Source: Arthrobacter sp. Soil736
GTDB lineage: Bacteria > Actinomycetota > Actinomycetes > Actinomycetales > Micrococcaceae
Assembly (NCBI RefSeq): GCF_001428005.1
Contig: NZ_LMSB01000034.1
Location: 185,978 to 249,977 of the forward strand
Direction: 5' to 3'
DNA length: 64,000 nt
A program made the position numbers and the translations under genes. Position 1 is the first letter of the stretch. Each line of letters opens with the position of its first letter. Under the pieces are notes generated by a model, which saw only the letters and a program-made list of their open reading frames with translations, did not search any database and had not been told where the DNA came from. Shown here in pieces: positions 25,588 to 33,383 of this stretch.

Positions 25588-26187
25588 GTGTACGAGGGTG
25601 CAGTTCAAGAGCTGATCGATGAGCTCGGACGCCTCCCCGGCGTGGGGCCGAAGTCGGCCCAGCGGCTGGCCTTCCACATTCTGGAGGCCGACCCCCAGGA
25701 CATGAAGCGCCTGGTGGAGGCCATCACCACGGTGAAGGAGCGCGTCAAGTTCTGCACAGCCTGCGGCAACGTAACGGAGCAGGAACTGTGCAACATCTGC
25801 CGGGACCCGCGCCGGGACCCGTCCGTCATCTGTGTTGTCGAGGAATCCAAGGACGTGCTCGCCGTGGAGCGCACCCGGTCATTCCGCGGCAGGTACCACG
25901 TGCTGGGCGGTGCGATCAATCCGATCGCGGGCATCGGCCCGGAGCAGCTGCGGATCCGCGAGCTCCTCACCCGGCTCAATGACGGCGCCATCCAGGAAAT
26001 CATCATCGCCACCGACCCGAACCTGGAGGGGGAGGCGACGGCAACGTACCTGGCACGGATGCTCAAGTCGATCGGCATCACGGTCACCCGTCTCGCCTCC
26101 GGCCTGCCTGTCGGCGGCGACCTCGAATACGCCGATGAGGTCACTTTGGGCCGGGCTTTCGAGGGCCGCCGCAACGCCCTGAGCTGA
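25588..26187 (+). CDS. recR: Recombination mediator protein RecR
   Basis: The 199-residue protein has full family length: the helix-hairpin-helix RLPGVGPKSAQRLAFHIL near residues 14-30, a C4 zinc finger (FCTACGN and LCNICRD), and a Toprim domain (ICVVEESKDVLAVERT through GEATATYLARML). RecR works with RecO (and RecF) to load RecA on single-stranded DNA. It begins with GTG 25588, about 100 bases after dnaX, the classic dnaX-recR order. Confidence 0.97.
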   Translation: MYEGAVQELIDELGRLPGVGPKSAQRLAFHILEADPQDMKRLVEAITTVKERVKFCTACGNVTEQELCNICRDPRRDPSVICVVEESKDVLAVERTRSFRGRYHVLGGAINPIAGIGPEQLRIRELLTRLNDGAIQEIIIATDPNLEGEATATYLARMLKSIGITVTRLASGLPVGGDLEYADEVTLGRAFEGRRNALS

Positions 26188-26311
26188 CCGTCCAGGGTCA
26201 CAATTCAACGCGAGGCGGACGGCGGCGATAAACTGTTGGCATTAGTTACGCCGTCGCGCCGCAAGGCCGCCTGGCCTCCAAAACTCCGATTGATCCAGTG
26301 AGGGTGCACGC

Positions 26312-27670
26312 ATGAGTATGCCCAGTACCGATGTGAAGACCGAACCTCAGCCGCAGGAGCTGGCCGTCAGTGACACCGTCACCACGCAGCTCATTGTGCA
26401 GAAGTTCGGCGGCTCCTCGGTGGCCGACGCTGAGGGCATCAAGCGGGTTGCGAAGCGTGTGGTCGATGCGCAGAAGGCCGGCAACGAAGTTGTTGTCGTC
26501 GTCTCCGCGATGGGCGACACTACCGACGAACTCCTGGACCTCGCCGCGCAGGTCACCGATTCCGCCCCGGCCCGGGAGATGGACATGCTCCTCTCCGCCG
26601 GTGAGCGCATCTCCATGGCACTGCTGGCCATGGCGATCAACAAGTTCGGCGCCTCCGCACAGTCCTTCACCGGTTCCCAGGCCGGCATGATCACCGACGG
26701 CATCCACGGCAAGGCCCGGATCATCGACGTCGACCCGCACCGCATCCGGACAGCCTTGGACAAGGGACACATCGCCATCGTTGCGGGCTTCCAGGGCATG
26801 AGCCGCACCACGAACGAGATCACCACCCTGGGCCGCGGAGGTTCGGACACGACGGCGGTCGCCCTCGCCGCCGCCCTCGAAGCCGACGTCTGCGAGATCT
26901 ACACCGATGTGGACGGTATCTACACCGCCGATCCGCGCGTTGTGCCGTCCGCGCAGAAAATCGACCGCATCTCCAGCGAGGAAATGCTGGAACTGGCCGC
27001 CTCCGGCGCCAAGATTCTGCACCTGCGGTGCGTTGAATACGCCCGGCGGTTCGGCGTGCCGCTGCACGTCCGTTCCTCATTCAGCCAGCACGAAGGCACC
27101 TGGGTCCTGCCCGGCGCCGATGACAAGATCACGACTCAAGAGGGAGTTGCCTTGGAGCAGCCAATCATCTCCGGTGTTGCACACGACCGCTCGGAAGCGA
27201 AGGTCACCGTTGTGGGCGTACCGGACATTCCCGGCAAGGCCGCGGCGATTTTCCAGGTGATCGCTGACGCGCATTCGAACATCGACATGATCGTTCAGAA
27301 CGTCTCCACGCACGGCACCGGCCGGACGGACATCTCCTTCACCCTTCCCATCGTCGAAGGGGCCGATGCCCTGGCGGCCCTCCGCGCGGCCCAGCAGGAA
27401 ATCGGCTTCGAGAGCATCGAATACAACGAGCAGATCGGCAAGCTGTCCCTGATCGGCGCCGGCATGCGTTCGCACCCGGGTGTTTCGGCCACGTTCTTCA
27501 AGGCCCTGTCCGACGCCGGGATCAACATCAACATGATTTCGACGTCAGAAATCCGCATTTCAGTGGTGACGCACGCGGACCTGCTGGACGATGCAGTCCG
27601 GGCCATCCACAAGGCCTTCGACCTTGACAGCGAAGACGAAGCAACGGTCTACGGCGGCACCGGCCGCTAG
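26312..27670 (+). CDS. ask: Aspartate kinase (alpha subunit, with internal beta-subunit start)
   Basis: The 452-residue protein catalyses phosphorylation of aspartate, the first step to lysine, threonine and methionine. The kinase domain shows QKFGGSSVADAEGIKRV, VVSAMGDTTDELLDLA and GRGGSDTTAVALAAALEAD. Two ACT domains follow (VVGVPDIPGKAAAIFQVIAD and IGAGMRSHPGVSATFFKAL), as in feedback-regulated actinobacterial enzymes. About 25 extra residues precede the usual start (MSMPSTDVKTEPQPQ). An in-frame TTG at 27152, preceded by AGAGGGAG, begins LEQPIISGVAHD at the point where the overlapping beta subunit starts in Corynebacterium. The next gene of the pathway (asd) is not adjacent here. Confidence 0.96.
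   Translation: MSMPSTDVKTEPQPQELAVSDTVTTQLIVQKFGGSSVADAEGIKRVAKRVVDAQKAGNEVVVVVSAMGDTTDELLDLAAQVTDSAPAREMDMLLSAGERISMALLAMAINKFGASAQSFTGSQAGMITDGIHGKARIIDVDPHRIRTALDKGHIAIVAGFQGMSRTTNEITTLGRGGSDTTAVALAAALEADVCEIYTDVDGIYTADPRVVPSAQKIDRISSEEMLELAASGAKILHLRCVEYARRFGVPLHVRSSFSQHEGTWVLPGADDKITTQEGVALEQPIISGVAHDRSEAKVTVVGVPDIPGKAAAIFQVIADAHSNIDMIVQNVSTHGTGRTDISFTLPIVEGADALAALRAAQQEIGFESIEYNEQIGKLSLIGAGMRSHPGVSATFFKALSDAGININMISTSEIRISVVTHADLLDDAVRAIHKAFDLDSEDEATVYGGTGR
27152..27670 (+). other. Predicted internal start for the aspartate kinase beta subunit
   Basis: TTG 27152 is in frame with the kinase gene and has a purine-rich AGAGGGAG about six bases upstream. Translation from here gives the 172-residue ACT-domain part. 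This alpha2beta2 overlap is established for Corynebacterium and Bacillus; here it is inferred from position and the ribosome binding site. Confidence 0.55.
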
Positions 27671-27675
27671 TCACT

Positions 27676-27743
27676 GGCGGACGCGAAACATGGAGCGGGC
27701 GGACGCGAGGCATGGAGCGCCGGTCGCCGGCGCTCCATGCCTC
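27676..27743. terminator. Tandem 22-nt repeats leading into a 17-bp perfect terminator stem
   Basis: Two adjacent 22-nt repeats (27676-27697 and 27698-27719), each GGCGGACGCGA..CATGGAGCG with two differences, precede and partly form the stem. The hairpin at 27707-27743 has perfect 17-bp arms (GAGGCATGGAGCGCCGG and its complement) with a TCG loop. It lies between the kinase gene and the convergent small gene. Confidence 0.75.
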
Positions 27744-27802
27744 TCCACGGCGTCTCTGCACGGCAGGCGGCATGCCCGCCTGGCTAGTCTCGTCCGCGCG
27801 CC

Positions 27803-28009
27803 CTACTTGAGGTCGCTCTTGCGGACTGCATAGTGGTGCCCCTCGGAGTCGGTCTCGACTTCAAACTGGGCCAGATCATCCTCTGAGGCGTGCTCATAAT
27901 CGTCATGCATGTGAACCACCGGCAATGTCGGATCGCCTTGGGTGGCCGGGCCGAATATGAACCGGAGCCTGTCGGTCATATCCATGAAGCCAGCAAGCAC
28001 ATGTGCCAC
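27803..28009 (-). CDS. Small hypothetical protein, paralogue of the next gene
   Basis: The 68-residue acidic protein starts VAHVLAGFMDMTDRLRFIFGPA and ends with FEVETDSEGHHYAVRKSD. It shares with the protein encoded at 28151-28375 an identical layout: VA start, a short helix, LR-x-IFGPA, a variable acidic middle, then W/F-E-V/T...DG-x-x-YxV near the end. GTG 28009 is chosen because AAGGGGG lies eight bases upstream and the two proteins then align from residue 1. No known domain, signal peptide or membrane segment. Same strand as its paralogue, 141 bases away. Confidence 0.75.
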   Translation of the reverse strand: MAHVLAGFMDMTDRLRFIFGPATQGDPTLPVVHMHDDYEHASEDDLAQFEVETDSEGHHYAVRKSDLK

Positions 28010-28150
28010 AAGTTCCACCCCCTTCCCTCATCGAAGGCGGAGAGAGCAACTGCTCTTCCGTACTGCCAGTGCCCTTATTTTACGCCGGGACCACGAAAAA
28101 TGGCCCCCGACCGGGGTGACAGTCGGGGGCAGGAGAAGGGGCGTGGCGCT

Positions 28151-28375
28151 CTAGCGCAGGGACTTGTCGTCGGGGTTGCGCGGCACCACATAGGTGCTGC
28201 CGTCCGGCCGCCGGACGGTTTCCCACTGCCGGGTCTCGGCCTCGCGCTGGGCGAGCAACTTACGGTTCTCGTCAGTCATGTCATGCTCCAGGGAACTCCG
28301 GTTGGCCGGGCCGAAGATCGCCCTGAGCTTGCCGGTTGCGCGCATGAACCTCTGCGATGCGTTCTCTTTTGCCAC
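28151..28375 (-). CDS. Small hypothetical protein, paralogue of the preceding gene
   Basis: The 74-residue basic protein begins VAKENASQRFMRATGKLRAIFGPA and has WETVRRPDGSTYVV near its C-terminus. GTG 28375 is preferred because the product then aligns with its neighbour from residue 1; ATG 28423 upstream would add 16 unrelated residues. Its 5' end faces the OhrR-like regulator at 28459, and the palindromic operator at 28421-28441 lies between them, so the small protein may belong to that regulator's target set (inference). Function unknown. Confidence 0.75.
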   Translation of the reverse strand: MAKENASQRFMRATGKLRAIFGPANRSSLEHDMTDENRKLLAQREAETRQWETVRRPDGSTYVVPRNPDDKSLR

Positions 28376-28420
28376 GGTATCCACACTCCATTTCCAGGAC
28401 CACTGCCGGAAACAACGATA

Positions 28421-28441
28421 CACTAATCATTAGTGCACTAA
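28421..28441. promoter_or_regulatory. Overlapping palindromes upstream of the MarR/OhrR-like gene
   Basis: CACTAAT-C-ATTAGTG (28421-28435) is a perfect palindrome, and TTAGTGCACTAA (28430-28441) is another that overlaps it, so CACTAA half-sites recur with 15-bp spacing. They lie 18 bases before the regulator's start and 46 bases before the divergent small gene, as expected for an autoregulatory operator. Confidence 0.7.
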
Positions 28442-28458
28442 CTATCGAAGGGATGCCC

Positions 28459-28962
28459 ATGACTGGCCGACCGGAAGACCCTGTCACCTCCCCAGCCGCC
28501 GGGCCAGCCGCAGGCCCCGCAGTAATGGAGGACGACCTCCTGCTGGAACGCCAGCTGTGCTTCGCACTGACAGTCGCCTCCCGCAGCGTTGTCGGCGCGT
28601 ACAAGCCGGTGCTGGACAAGCTGGGGCTCACGCATCCCCAATATCTGGTCATGCTGTGCCTGTGGGAATCAAGCCCCCGCTCGGTCCGCGACATCAGCGA
28701 CGCCCTGGCCCAGGAGCCCGCCACCATTTCACCCCTGCTCCGCCGCCTGGAAACGGCCGGACTTATCACCAGGCGGCGCGTGGAAGGAAACGAACGCGCC
28801 CTGGCGGTGGAGTTGACGCCCGCCGGAGCCGCCCTGCGCCGGCAGGCCACCGCGGTTCCCGGCATCATGATGGCCAAGCTGGGCCTCACCCGGGAACAGG
28901 TGGAAAGCCTGCACCGCGCCATGATGGACCTCATAGCCGCCACCGGTTCCGCCCGGATCTAG
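28459..28962 (+). CDS. MarR-family regulator, OhrR-like redox sensor
   Basis: The protein (167 residues from ATG 28459) has a Pro/Ala-rich N-terminus and then LLLERQLCFALTVASRSVVGAYKPVLDKLGLTHPQYLVMLCLWE, the OhrR signature. Its single conserved Cys senses organic hydroperoxides in characterised relatives. The winged helix follows (SVRDISDALAQEPATISPLLRRLETAGLI with the RRVEGNERALAVELTPAG wing). GAAGGG lies six bases ahead of ATG 28459; ATG 28453 is too close to it. The usual target gene ohr is not present in this window. Confidence 0.88.
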   Translation: MTGRPEDPVTSPAAGPAAGPAVMEDDLLLERQLCFALTVASRSVVGAYKPVLDKLGLTHPQYLVMLCLWESSPRSVRDISDALAQEPATISPLLRRLETAGLITRRRVEGNERALAVELTPAGAALRRQATAVPGIMMAKLGLTREQVESLHRAMMDLIAATGSARI

Positions 28963-29010
28963 CGCTTCACCCGCGCTGGCGGTTCGGCGCAAGCGGCGAA
29001 ATGCCACACG

Positions 29011-29054
29011 GACGACGCCGGCACTCACCACGCGTGGTGAGTGCCGGCGTCGTC
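29011..29054. terminator. 44-bp perfect palindrome between convergent genes
   Basis: Two 22-bp arms meet without a spacer (left arm begins GACGACGCCGG and ends CACCACG; the right arm is its exact complement). It can form a very stable hairpin for both the regulator and the protease gene. CTTTG follows on the + strand. Confidence 0.8.
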
Positions 29055-29103
29055 CTTTGCTGCCCAGGCAACTTGCTGCCCCTGCCCGGGCGGCCGCCAG
29101 GCG

Positions 29104-31545
29104 CTATGGCGCGACGGGCCGCACCGCCACCGGAGAGCGGACGCTGTTCTCGGACGATGTCCATGTCAGCGAGCCCATGGAATAGGTGTCCAGCGCAGCT
29201 CTGGCGGTGGTGAACGTGACAGTGAAGGTCGCGCTTTCACCTTCAGCCAGGGTCACCTCGGCAGGGCTTACCGTCGCCGTGATGCCGGGAAGCGTGACGG
29301 CCGCCCGGTAGGTTCCCGCTGTCACCGCCGTGACGGTGCGGGTGACGGTCTGGCTGCCGGCCAGCGCACCAAGCGCTATTGACGGCACGTTGACATCCTT
29401 GGCGGCGATCGGCGCCACGCCCAATTGGAATCCCTGCCCCTGGAGGAAGCCCATCCAGTCCGCAATTCCGGCGTCATAGACCAGCCCCGGCGACGAGAAC
29501 TTGGCCGGATCCACATGCCCGGCGCCCTGGGCGAAGACGTCATGCACGGCTGCACCATCAGCGTTGACCAGGTCATGGGCGGTGGTCATGATGGCGGACT
29601 TCACAGCCGCCGGCGACCACTGCGGGTTCTTGCCGAGCAGCAGGGCACCGGAGCCCGCAATGTGCGGCGCCGCCATGGAGGTGCCGGACAGGAATCCGAA
29701 GTCCTCGCCCTTGAAACCGATCGGCGAAACGGCCGCGAGCACTGCCACGCCGGGGGCCGTGACGTCCGGCTTCAGAAGGTCGCCGTCGGATGCAAGCGTC
29801 GGCCCGCGGGAGGAGAATTCCGCAATCTGCGGCACCGGCGGCAGTTTCGCGCCTGTGGTGTCAGTGGCCTTGAGGCTGGCCGTCAGCCCCGGATTCGCCG
29901 TGACCACATCCTTGATCTTGGGGTCGTCGACGTGGACCGTGGGAACACTGTGCAGGTCCGCGTCCAGGGAGCCGGGGGTCAGGTTGACCAGCACCATGCC
30001 CACGCCGCCGGCCCGCTTCACCTCTTCACTCTTGGCGACGCGAGGCACCACACCCCGGTCGCAGACCACGATCTTTCCGGCCGCCTTGGCCGGGTCCAGT
30101 GTGTCCGGAGCGCAGAGGGCCGCGTTGGCGTCCACGGCAGCGGCCGCCTTCACGGTAACTGCAAGGACGATGGGCTTCGAGTTCACCTCGGTGCTCATCA
30201 CGCTGGCTCCTGCGAATTTCGCGCCGTTGGACAGCTCAGCGGTTCCGCGCAGGGAGTTGTCGAACGTGGAGGCCGCAACGCTGGTCAGCCAGGGACCCGC
30301 ATGGTTCACCGTGCCTGCAAACGGACCGGAGTTGCCTGCCGACGTCGCCACAAACACCCCTGCCGCCGCAGCATTGAGGAAGGCCAGGGATACGGCGTCA
30401 ACCGTTGAATTATTGTTGCCGGAGATGGAGTAGTTCAGTACGTCCACGCCGTCCAGGACGGCATCCTGGATGGCGTTGAGGATGTCGGATTCCAGGCACC
30501 CCGTCGCCTCAGGGACCGCGCCTTCCCAGCAGACCTTATATACGGCGATCTTCGCCGCCGGCGCAACGCCCGAGCTCTTACCGAAGTCCCGTCCGCCCGC
30601 CACCTGGGTCACGTCGCTGTTCCCGGCAGCAGTGCTGCCCGTGTGCGAACCGTGGCCGTTGACGTCCAGCGGGGAAAACTTTTCCAGCGGCGACCGCAGC
30701 TCAGGGGGCACCGCAGCCTTGTAGGCCTGGTCGTAGAACCGGGCACCGAGCACTTTGCTGTTGCACTCCGTGCCGTCGAAGCCGTCACCGCTCACGCAGG
30801 TACCCACAAACGTTCCGCCGTTGGCCTTTTGCATGCCAATGACGTTGTCCTGGAGACGGAAGGGCTCGCCCACCTTGGAGCGGCCCGAGAGTGACTTCAC
30901 CTCGTCACCGGCGAAGAACGGATTGTCCGGCGAGTAGCCGGTGTCCAGCATTCCCACTACTACGCCCTTGCCGGCATCGCTTTCGCCGCCGAAGTGCTTT
31001 TCCCAAACGCCGTCGCCGCCGGGAAGGCCGAGGAAATCGCTGGTGGAGTAGTCGGGCTTGCGCAGGCTGTCAGGAACCACGGCCAGCACGTTGTTGTCGC
31101 TGGCCAGCCCCTTGATCTGTGCCGCCGAAAGTACGGCGCTGAAGGCGTTGACGGCCAGGGTGAAGCTCCTGGTGATCGTCACGCCCTTCGCAGCGGCCGC
31201 CTGCCTCTGCTTGGCCTTGAGGTGCGCGTCGTACTTACGCGAGTTGGGGCCGGAGGGGTCCAGTTTCTTGCCCTTCGGGACCGCCGTGCCGGGAATGCCG
31301 GGCACACCGCCTGAATATGTGGCCAGCGGCTTGTCCTTGAGCATGACGATGTAGCGGCCATCGTCCAACGGTGAGTCGCCGGAGCGGGCGGCCGCCTGTG
31401 CGGATGCCTGTCCGGACGACGGCCCCGGCGCGGCCGCCGTCGGCCCGGCGATGCCCTGGCTGATGACCATTGCAAGACCAACGGCCAATACTGCGGGTAG
31501 CCGTCTGCTCAATCCGGGGCGGGATGTTTCTGGATGGGGGGTCAT
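29104..31545 (-). CDS. Secreted S8 (subtilisin-like) serine protease
   Basis: The 813-residue protein has a signal peptide (SRRLPAVLAVGLAMVISQGIAGPTAAAP), an I9 propeptide-inhibitor domain (DGRYIVMLKDKPLATY to about 155), and a subtilase domain with Asp201 (VGMLDTGYS), His298 (NGHGSHT) and Ser623 (LSGTSMAAPH). A PA domain is inserted at about 450-560. The C-terminal fibronectin-like domain ends with TWTSSENSVRSPVAVRP. The layout matches pyrolysin/plant-subtilase-type exoenzymes. ATG 31545 follows GGAAGG. It is divergent from an SSI-like lipoprotein gene and is a paralogue of the protease at 33841. Function: extracellular protein degradation, with possible control by the neighbouring inhibitors (inference). 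Confidence 0.95.
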   Translation of the reverse strand: MTPHPETSRPGLSRRLPAVLAVGLAMVISQGIAGPTAAAPGPSSGQASAQAAARSGDSPLDDGRYIVMLKDKPLATYSGGVPGIPGTAVPKGKKLDPSGPNSRKYDAHLKAKQRQAAAAKGVTITRSFTLAVNAFSAVLSAAQIKGLASDNNVLAVVPDSLRKPDYSTSDFLGLPGGDGVWEKHFGGESDAGKGVVVGMLDTGYSPDNPFFAGDEVKSLSGRSKVGEPFRLQDNVIGMQKANGGTFVGTCVSGDGFDGTECNSKVLGARFYDQAYKAAVPPELRSPLEKFSPLDVNGHGSHTGSTAAGNSDVTQVAGGRDFGKSSGVAPAAKIAVYKVCWEGAVPEATGCLESDILNAIQDAVLDGVDVLNYSISGNNNSTVDAVSLAFLNAAAAGVFVATSAGNSGPFAGTVNHAGPWLTSVAASTFDNSLRGTAELSNGAKFAGASVMSTEVNSKPIVLAVTVKAAAAVDANAALCAPDTLDPAKAAGKIVVCDRGVVPRVAKSEEVKRAGGVGMVLVNLTPGSLDADLHSVPTVHVDDPKIKDVVTANPGLTASLKATDTTGAKLPPVPQIAEFSSRGPTLASDGDLLKPDVTAPGVAVLAAVSPIGFKGEDFGFLSGTSMAAPHIAGSGALLLGKNPQWSPAAVKSAIMTTAHDLVNADGAAVHDVFAQGAGHVDPAKFSSPGLVYDAGIADWMGFLQGQGFQLGVAPIAAKDVNVPSIALGALAGSQTVTRTVTAVTAGTYRAAVTLPGITATVSPAEVTLAEGESATFTVTFTTARAALDTYSMGSLTWTSSENSVRSPVAVRPVAP

Positions 31546-31789
31546 GGGGAGATGCCTTCCTTTGTTCTTGGACCTGTAGACCTTCGGTCCCACGAACTGG
31601 ACGCTCTGCCCCCCATGGGCGTCATCACTCTTTGGTTGTTGCCGCGCACCCGTCGATGTCAGAAAGATACCGCGGACGCCGCAAAGAATCGATACCCTTC
31701 CGTTAGCAAGCGCCGGATACCGTTACCGCCCCGTTCCGGCAGCCGGAAGCCGCCGACGGTAGAATAGGAAAAACTTGAGGAGACCCGGC

Positions 31790-32401
31790 ATGCGCAAGCT
31801 ACTGATTTCTGTGCTGCTCGCCCTCGGAGCGACGGGCGGCCTCGCCGCCTGCACCCCTGACACCGGAACCGGCCAGCCTTCGCCGACGCCCACAAGCGAA
31901 TCCCCGGGCACCGGAACGCAGTCACCGGGCGCCACGCCCGGGCCGGGAACGTCTACGCCTGGCAGCCCGGCGCCGGGCACCATACCGCCCGACGCCGAGA
32001 CCACCGTTCCCGCCCCGCCGCCGCCGGCCGCTTCGCCGCTGCCGTCGGGCCCCGGAGCCGGTGACGCCGAGCTCTCCATCACTGTGAAGACCTCCAAAGA
32101 CGGGACGGCAGTCAACTACACGCTGGTGTGCAAGGGCGGCGCCCCCGTTGCCGAAAGCCAGCACCCCAAGGCCGCCGCGGCCTGCACGGCACTGAAGAAC
32201 AATGCCGCCATCCTGAACCGCGCTGCGCCCAGCAAGGACGTCTCCTGCACCCAGCAATACGGGGGCCCGCAGGTTGCCACCGTCACGGGAGTGGTCGACG
32301 GCACGCCGGTCGAGACAACGTTCGAGTTGCGCGACGGCTGCGAGATCGGCGCGTGGAACGCCGCTCAGGACGTCCTGGGCTCCTCCAGTGGGTCTGTCTA
32401 G
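31790..32401 (+). CDS. SSI-like (subtilisin inhibitor-fold) lipoprotein
   Basis: The 203-residue protein has a lipoprotein signal ending LAAC with the lipidated Cys at 21. A Pro/Thr/Gly-rich spacer runs from about 22 to 90, followed by a domain resembling Streptomyces subtilisin inhibitor. Its landmarks are YTLVCKGG, a first disulfide partner in AAAACTAL, then CTQQYGGPQVATVTG and DGCEIGAW. The position of the classic SSI reactive bond (C-P-M-V-Y) reads C-T-Q-Q-Y, so P1 would be Gln, unusual for a subtilisin inhibitor. GAGGAG before ATG 31790 fixes the start. Its divergent neighbour is a subtilase, a plausible partner. Confidence 0.82.
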   Translation: MRKLLISVLLALGATGGLAACTPDTGTGQPSPTPTSESPGTGTQSPGATPGPGTSTPGSPAPGTIPPDAETTVPAPPPPAASPLPSGPGAGDAELSITVKTSKDGTAVNYTLVCKGGAPVAESQHPKAAAACTALKNNAAILNRAAPSKDVSCTQQYGGPQVATVTGVVDGTPVETTFELRDGCEIGAWNAAQDVLGSSSGSV

Positions 32402-32405
32402 GACT

Positions 32406-33383
32406 GTGGGGCAGGCCAGGACATTGCCGGGCCCGGCCTCGACTCCGGCCGCCCGGCTGCACGCGCTTCTTCCAGGCGACTGGAGGGCGCGCGAAGCCGC
32501 CCATGCCGAGCGCGTTCGCCGTTACGCCGACCCCTACCTTGCGCGACGATCATCCGGCCGCAAGCATCCGGTGGAGGATTTCCTCTTCACCTACTACACG
32601 CAAAAGCCGGGCCAGCTCATGCGCTGGCATCCGGGGGACGGTACCGTGCTCTCTGGCGCGGAGGCAGCGGCGCGCACGGGCTGGAAGTACTACCGCACGC
32701 TCGGTACCGGCGAACTCGCTGCTGCAGGCCTGCCCGCCGGCAGCGTTGCCGTGACCCTGGACCGGGACTCGTTCCTCGCCGAACGCCGCGACGCGCTGCT
32801 CTTTGGCCAGGTCATCCTGGCAGGCACGGCCGCCCGCCCGGCCCAGTTCGGATGCTTCGGTCTGCATGAATGGGCCATGGTCTACCGCCAGGAAAAATTC
32901 GAACTCCGCCACGAGTACCTGACACTGCGGCTGGGCGCCGCCGGCACCGACAAGGTGGTCGAGGACAACAGGATCCGTTGCTCGCACTTTGACGCGTTCC
33001 GGTTCTACACGCCGGATGCCGTGCCGCTGAACGAACTCTCGCCAAGCAGGGAGAACCAGCGGACCATGGAGCAGCCAGGCTGCCTGCACGCGAACATGGA
33101 TCTGTACAAATGGGCCTACAAGCTCTCACCCGCCCTGCCCAGCGAACTCGTGATGGACTGCTTCGAGCTGTCCTGGCGGGTACGGGCCATGGACATGCAG
33201 GCCTCCCCGTACGACCTCACGGACTGGGGCTACCCGCCGATTCCAATAGAGACGGCAGCGGGCAAGGCCGCATACGTGGAGCACCAGCGGGCTTTCTCCG
33301 CCGAGGCCCAGGTCTTGCGGAGCCGGCTGTTGGCGGAGTTGGCGCCCCTGTTCGACGCCCTCGGCCCGGAGGAACGGCAGTGA
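32406..33383 (+). CDS. Conserved actinobacterial protein, family often named 3-methyladenine DNA glycosylase
   Basis: The protein (about 325 residues) contains HPVEDFLFTYYTQKPGQLMRWHPG, FGLHEWAMVYRQ, CSHFDAFRFYTPDAVPLNE, CLHANMDLYKWAYKLSP and SWRVRAMDMQASPYDL. I recognise it as a family widely annotated as 3-methyladenine DNA glycosylase. It shows no helix-hairpin-helix or AlkA/AAG signature, so that label is doubtful. The start is uncertain: GTG 32406 or GTG 32388, which overlaps the inhibitor gene. Its stop overlaps the next inhibitor-like gene as GTGA. Being co-transcribed with two SSI-like genes, its role may be unrelated to DNA repair. Confidence 0.75.
   Translation: MGQARTLPGPASTPAARLHALLPGDWRAREAAHAERVRRYADPYLARRSSGRKHPVEDFLFTYYTQKPGQLMRWHPGDGTVLSGAEAAARTGWKYYRTLGTGELAAAGLPAGSVAVTLDRDSFLAERRDALLFGQVILAGTAARPAQFGCFGLHEWAMVYRQEKFELRHEYLTLRLGAAGTDKVVEDNRIRCSHFDAFRFYTPDAVPLNELSPSRENQRTMEQPGCLHANMDLYKWAYKLSPALPSELVMDCFELSWRVRAMDMQASPYDLTDWGYPPIPIETAAGKAAYVEHQRAFSAEAQVLRSRLLAELAPLFDALGPEERQ

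Noticed and set aside
22282..25677. Long antisense frames across dnaX and recR
   Set aside because: Ala/Pro-rich linkers give long open frames on both strands; translations are low-complexity Arg/Gly/Cys-rich and match nothing.
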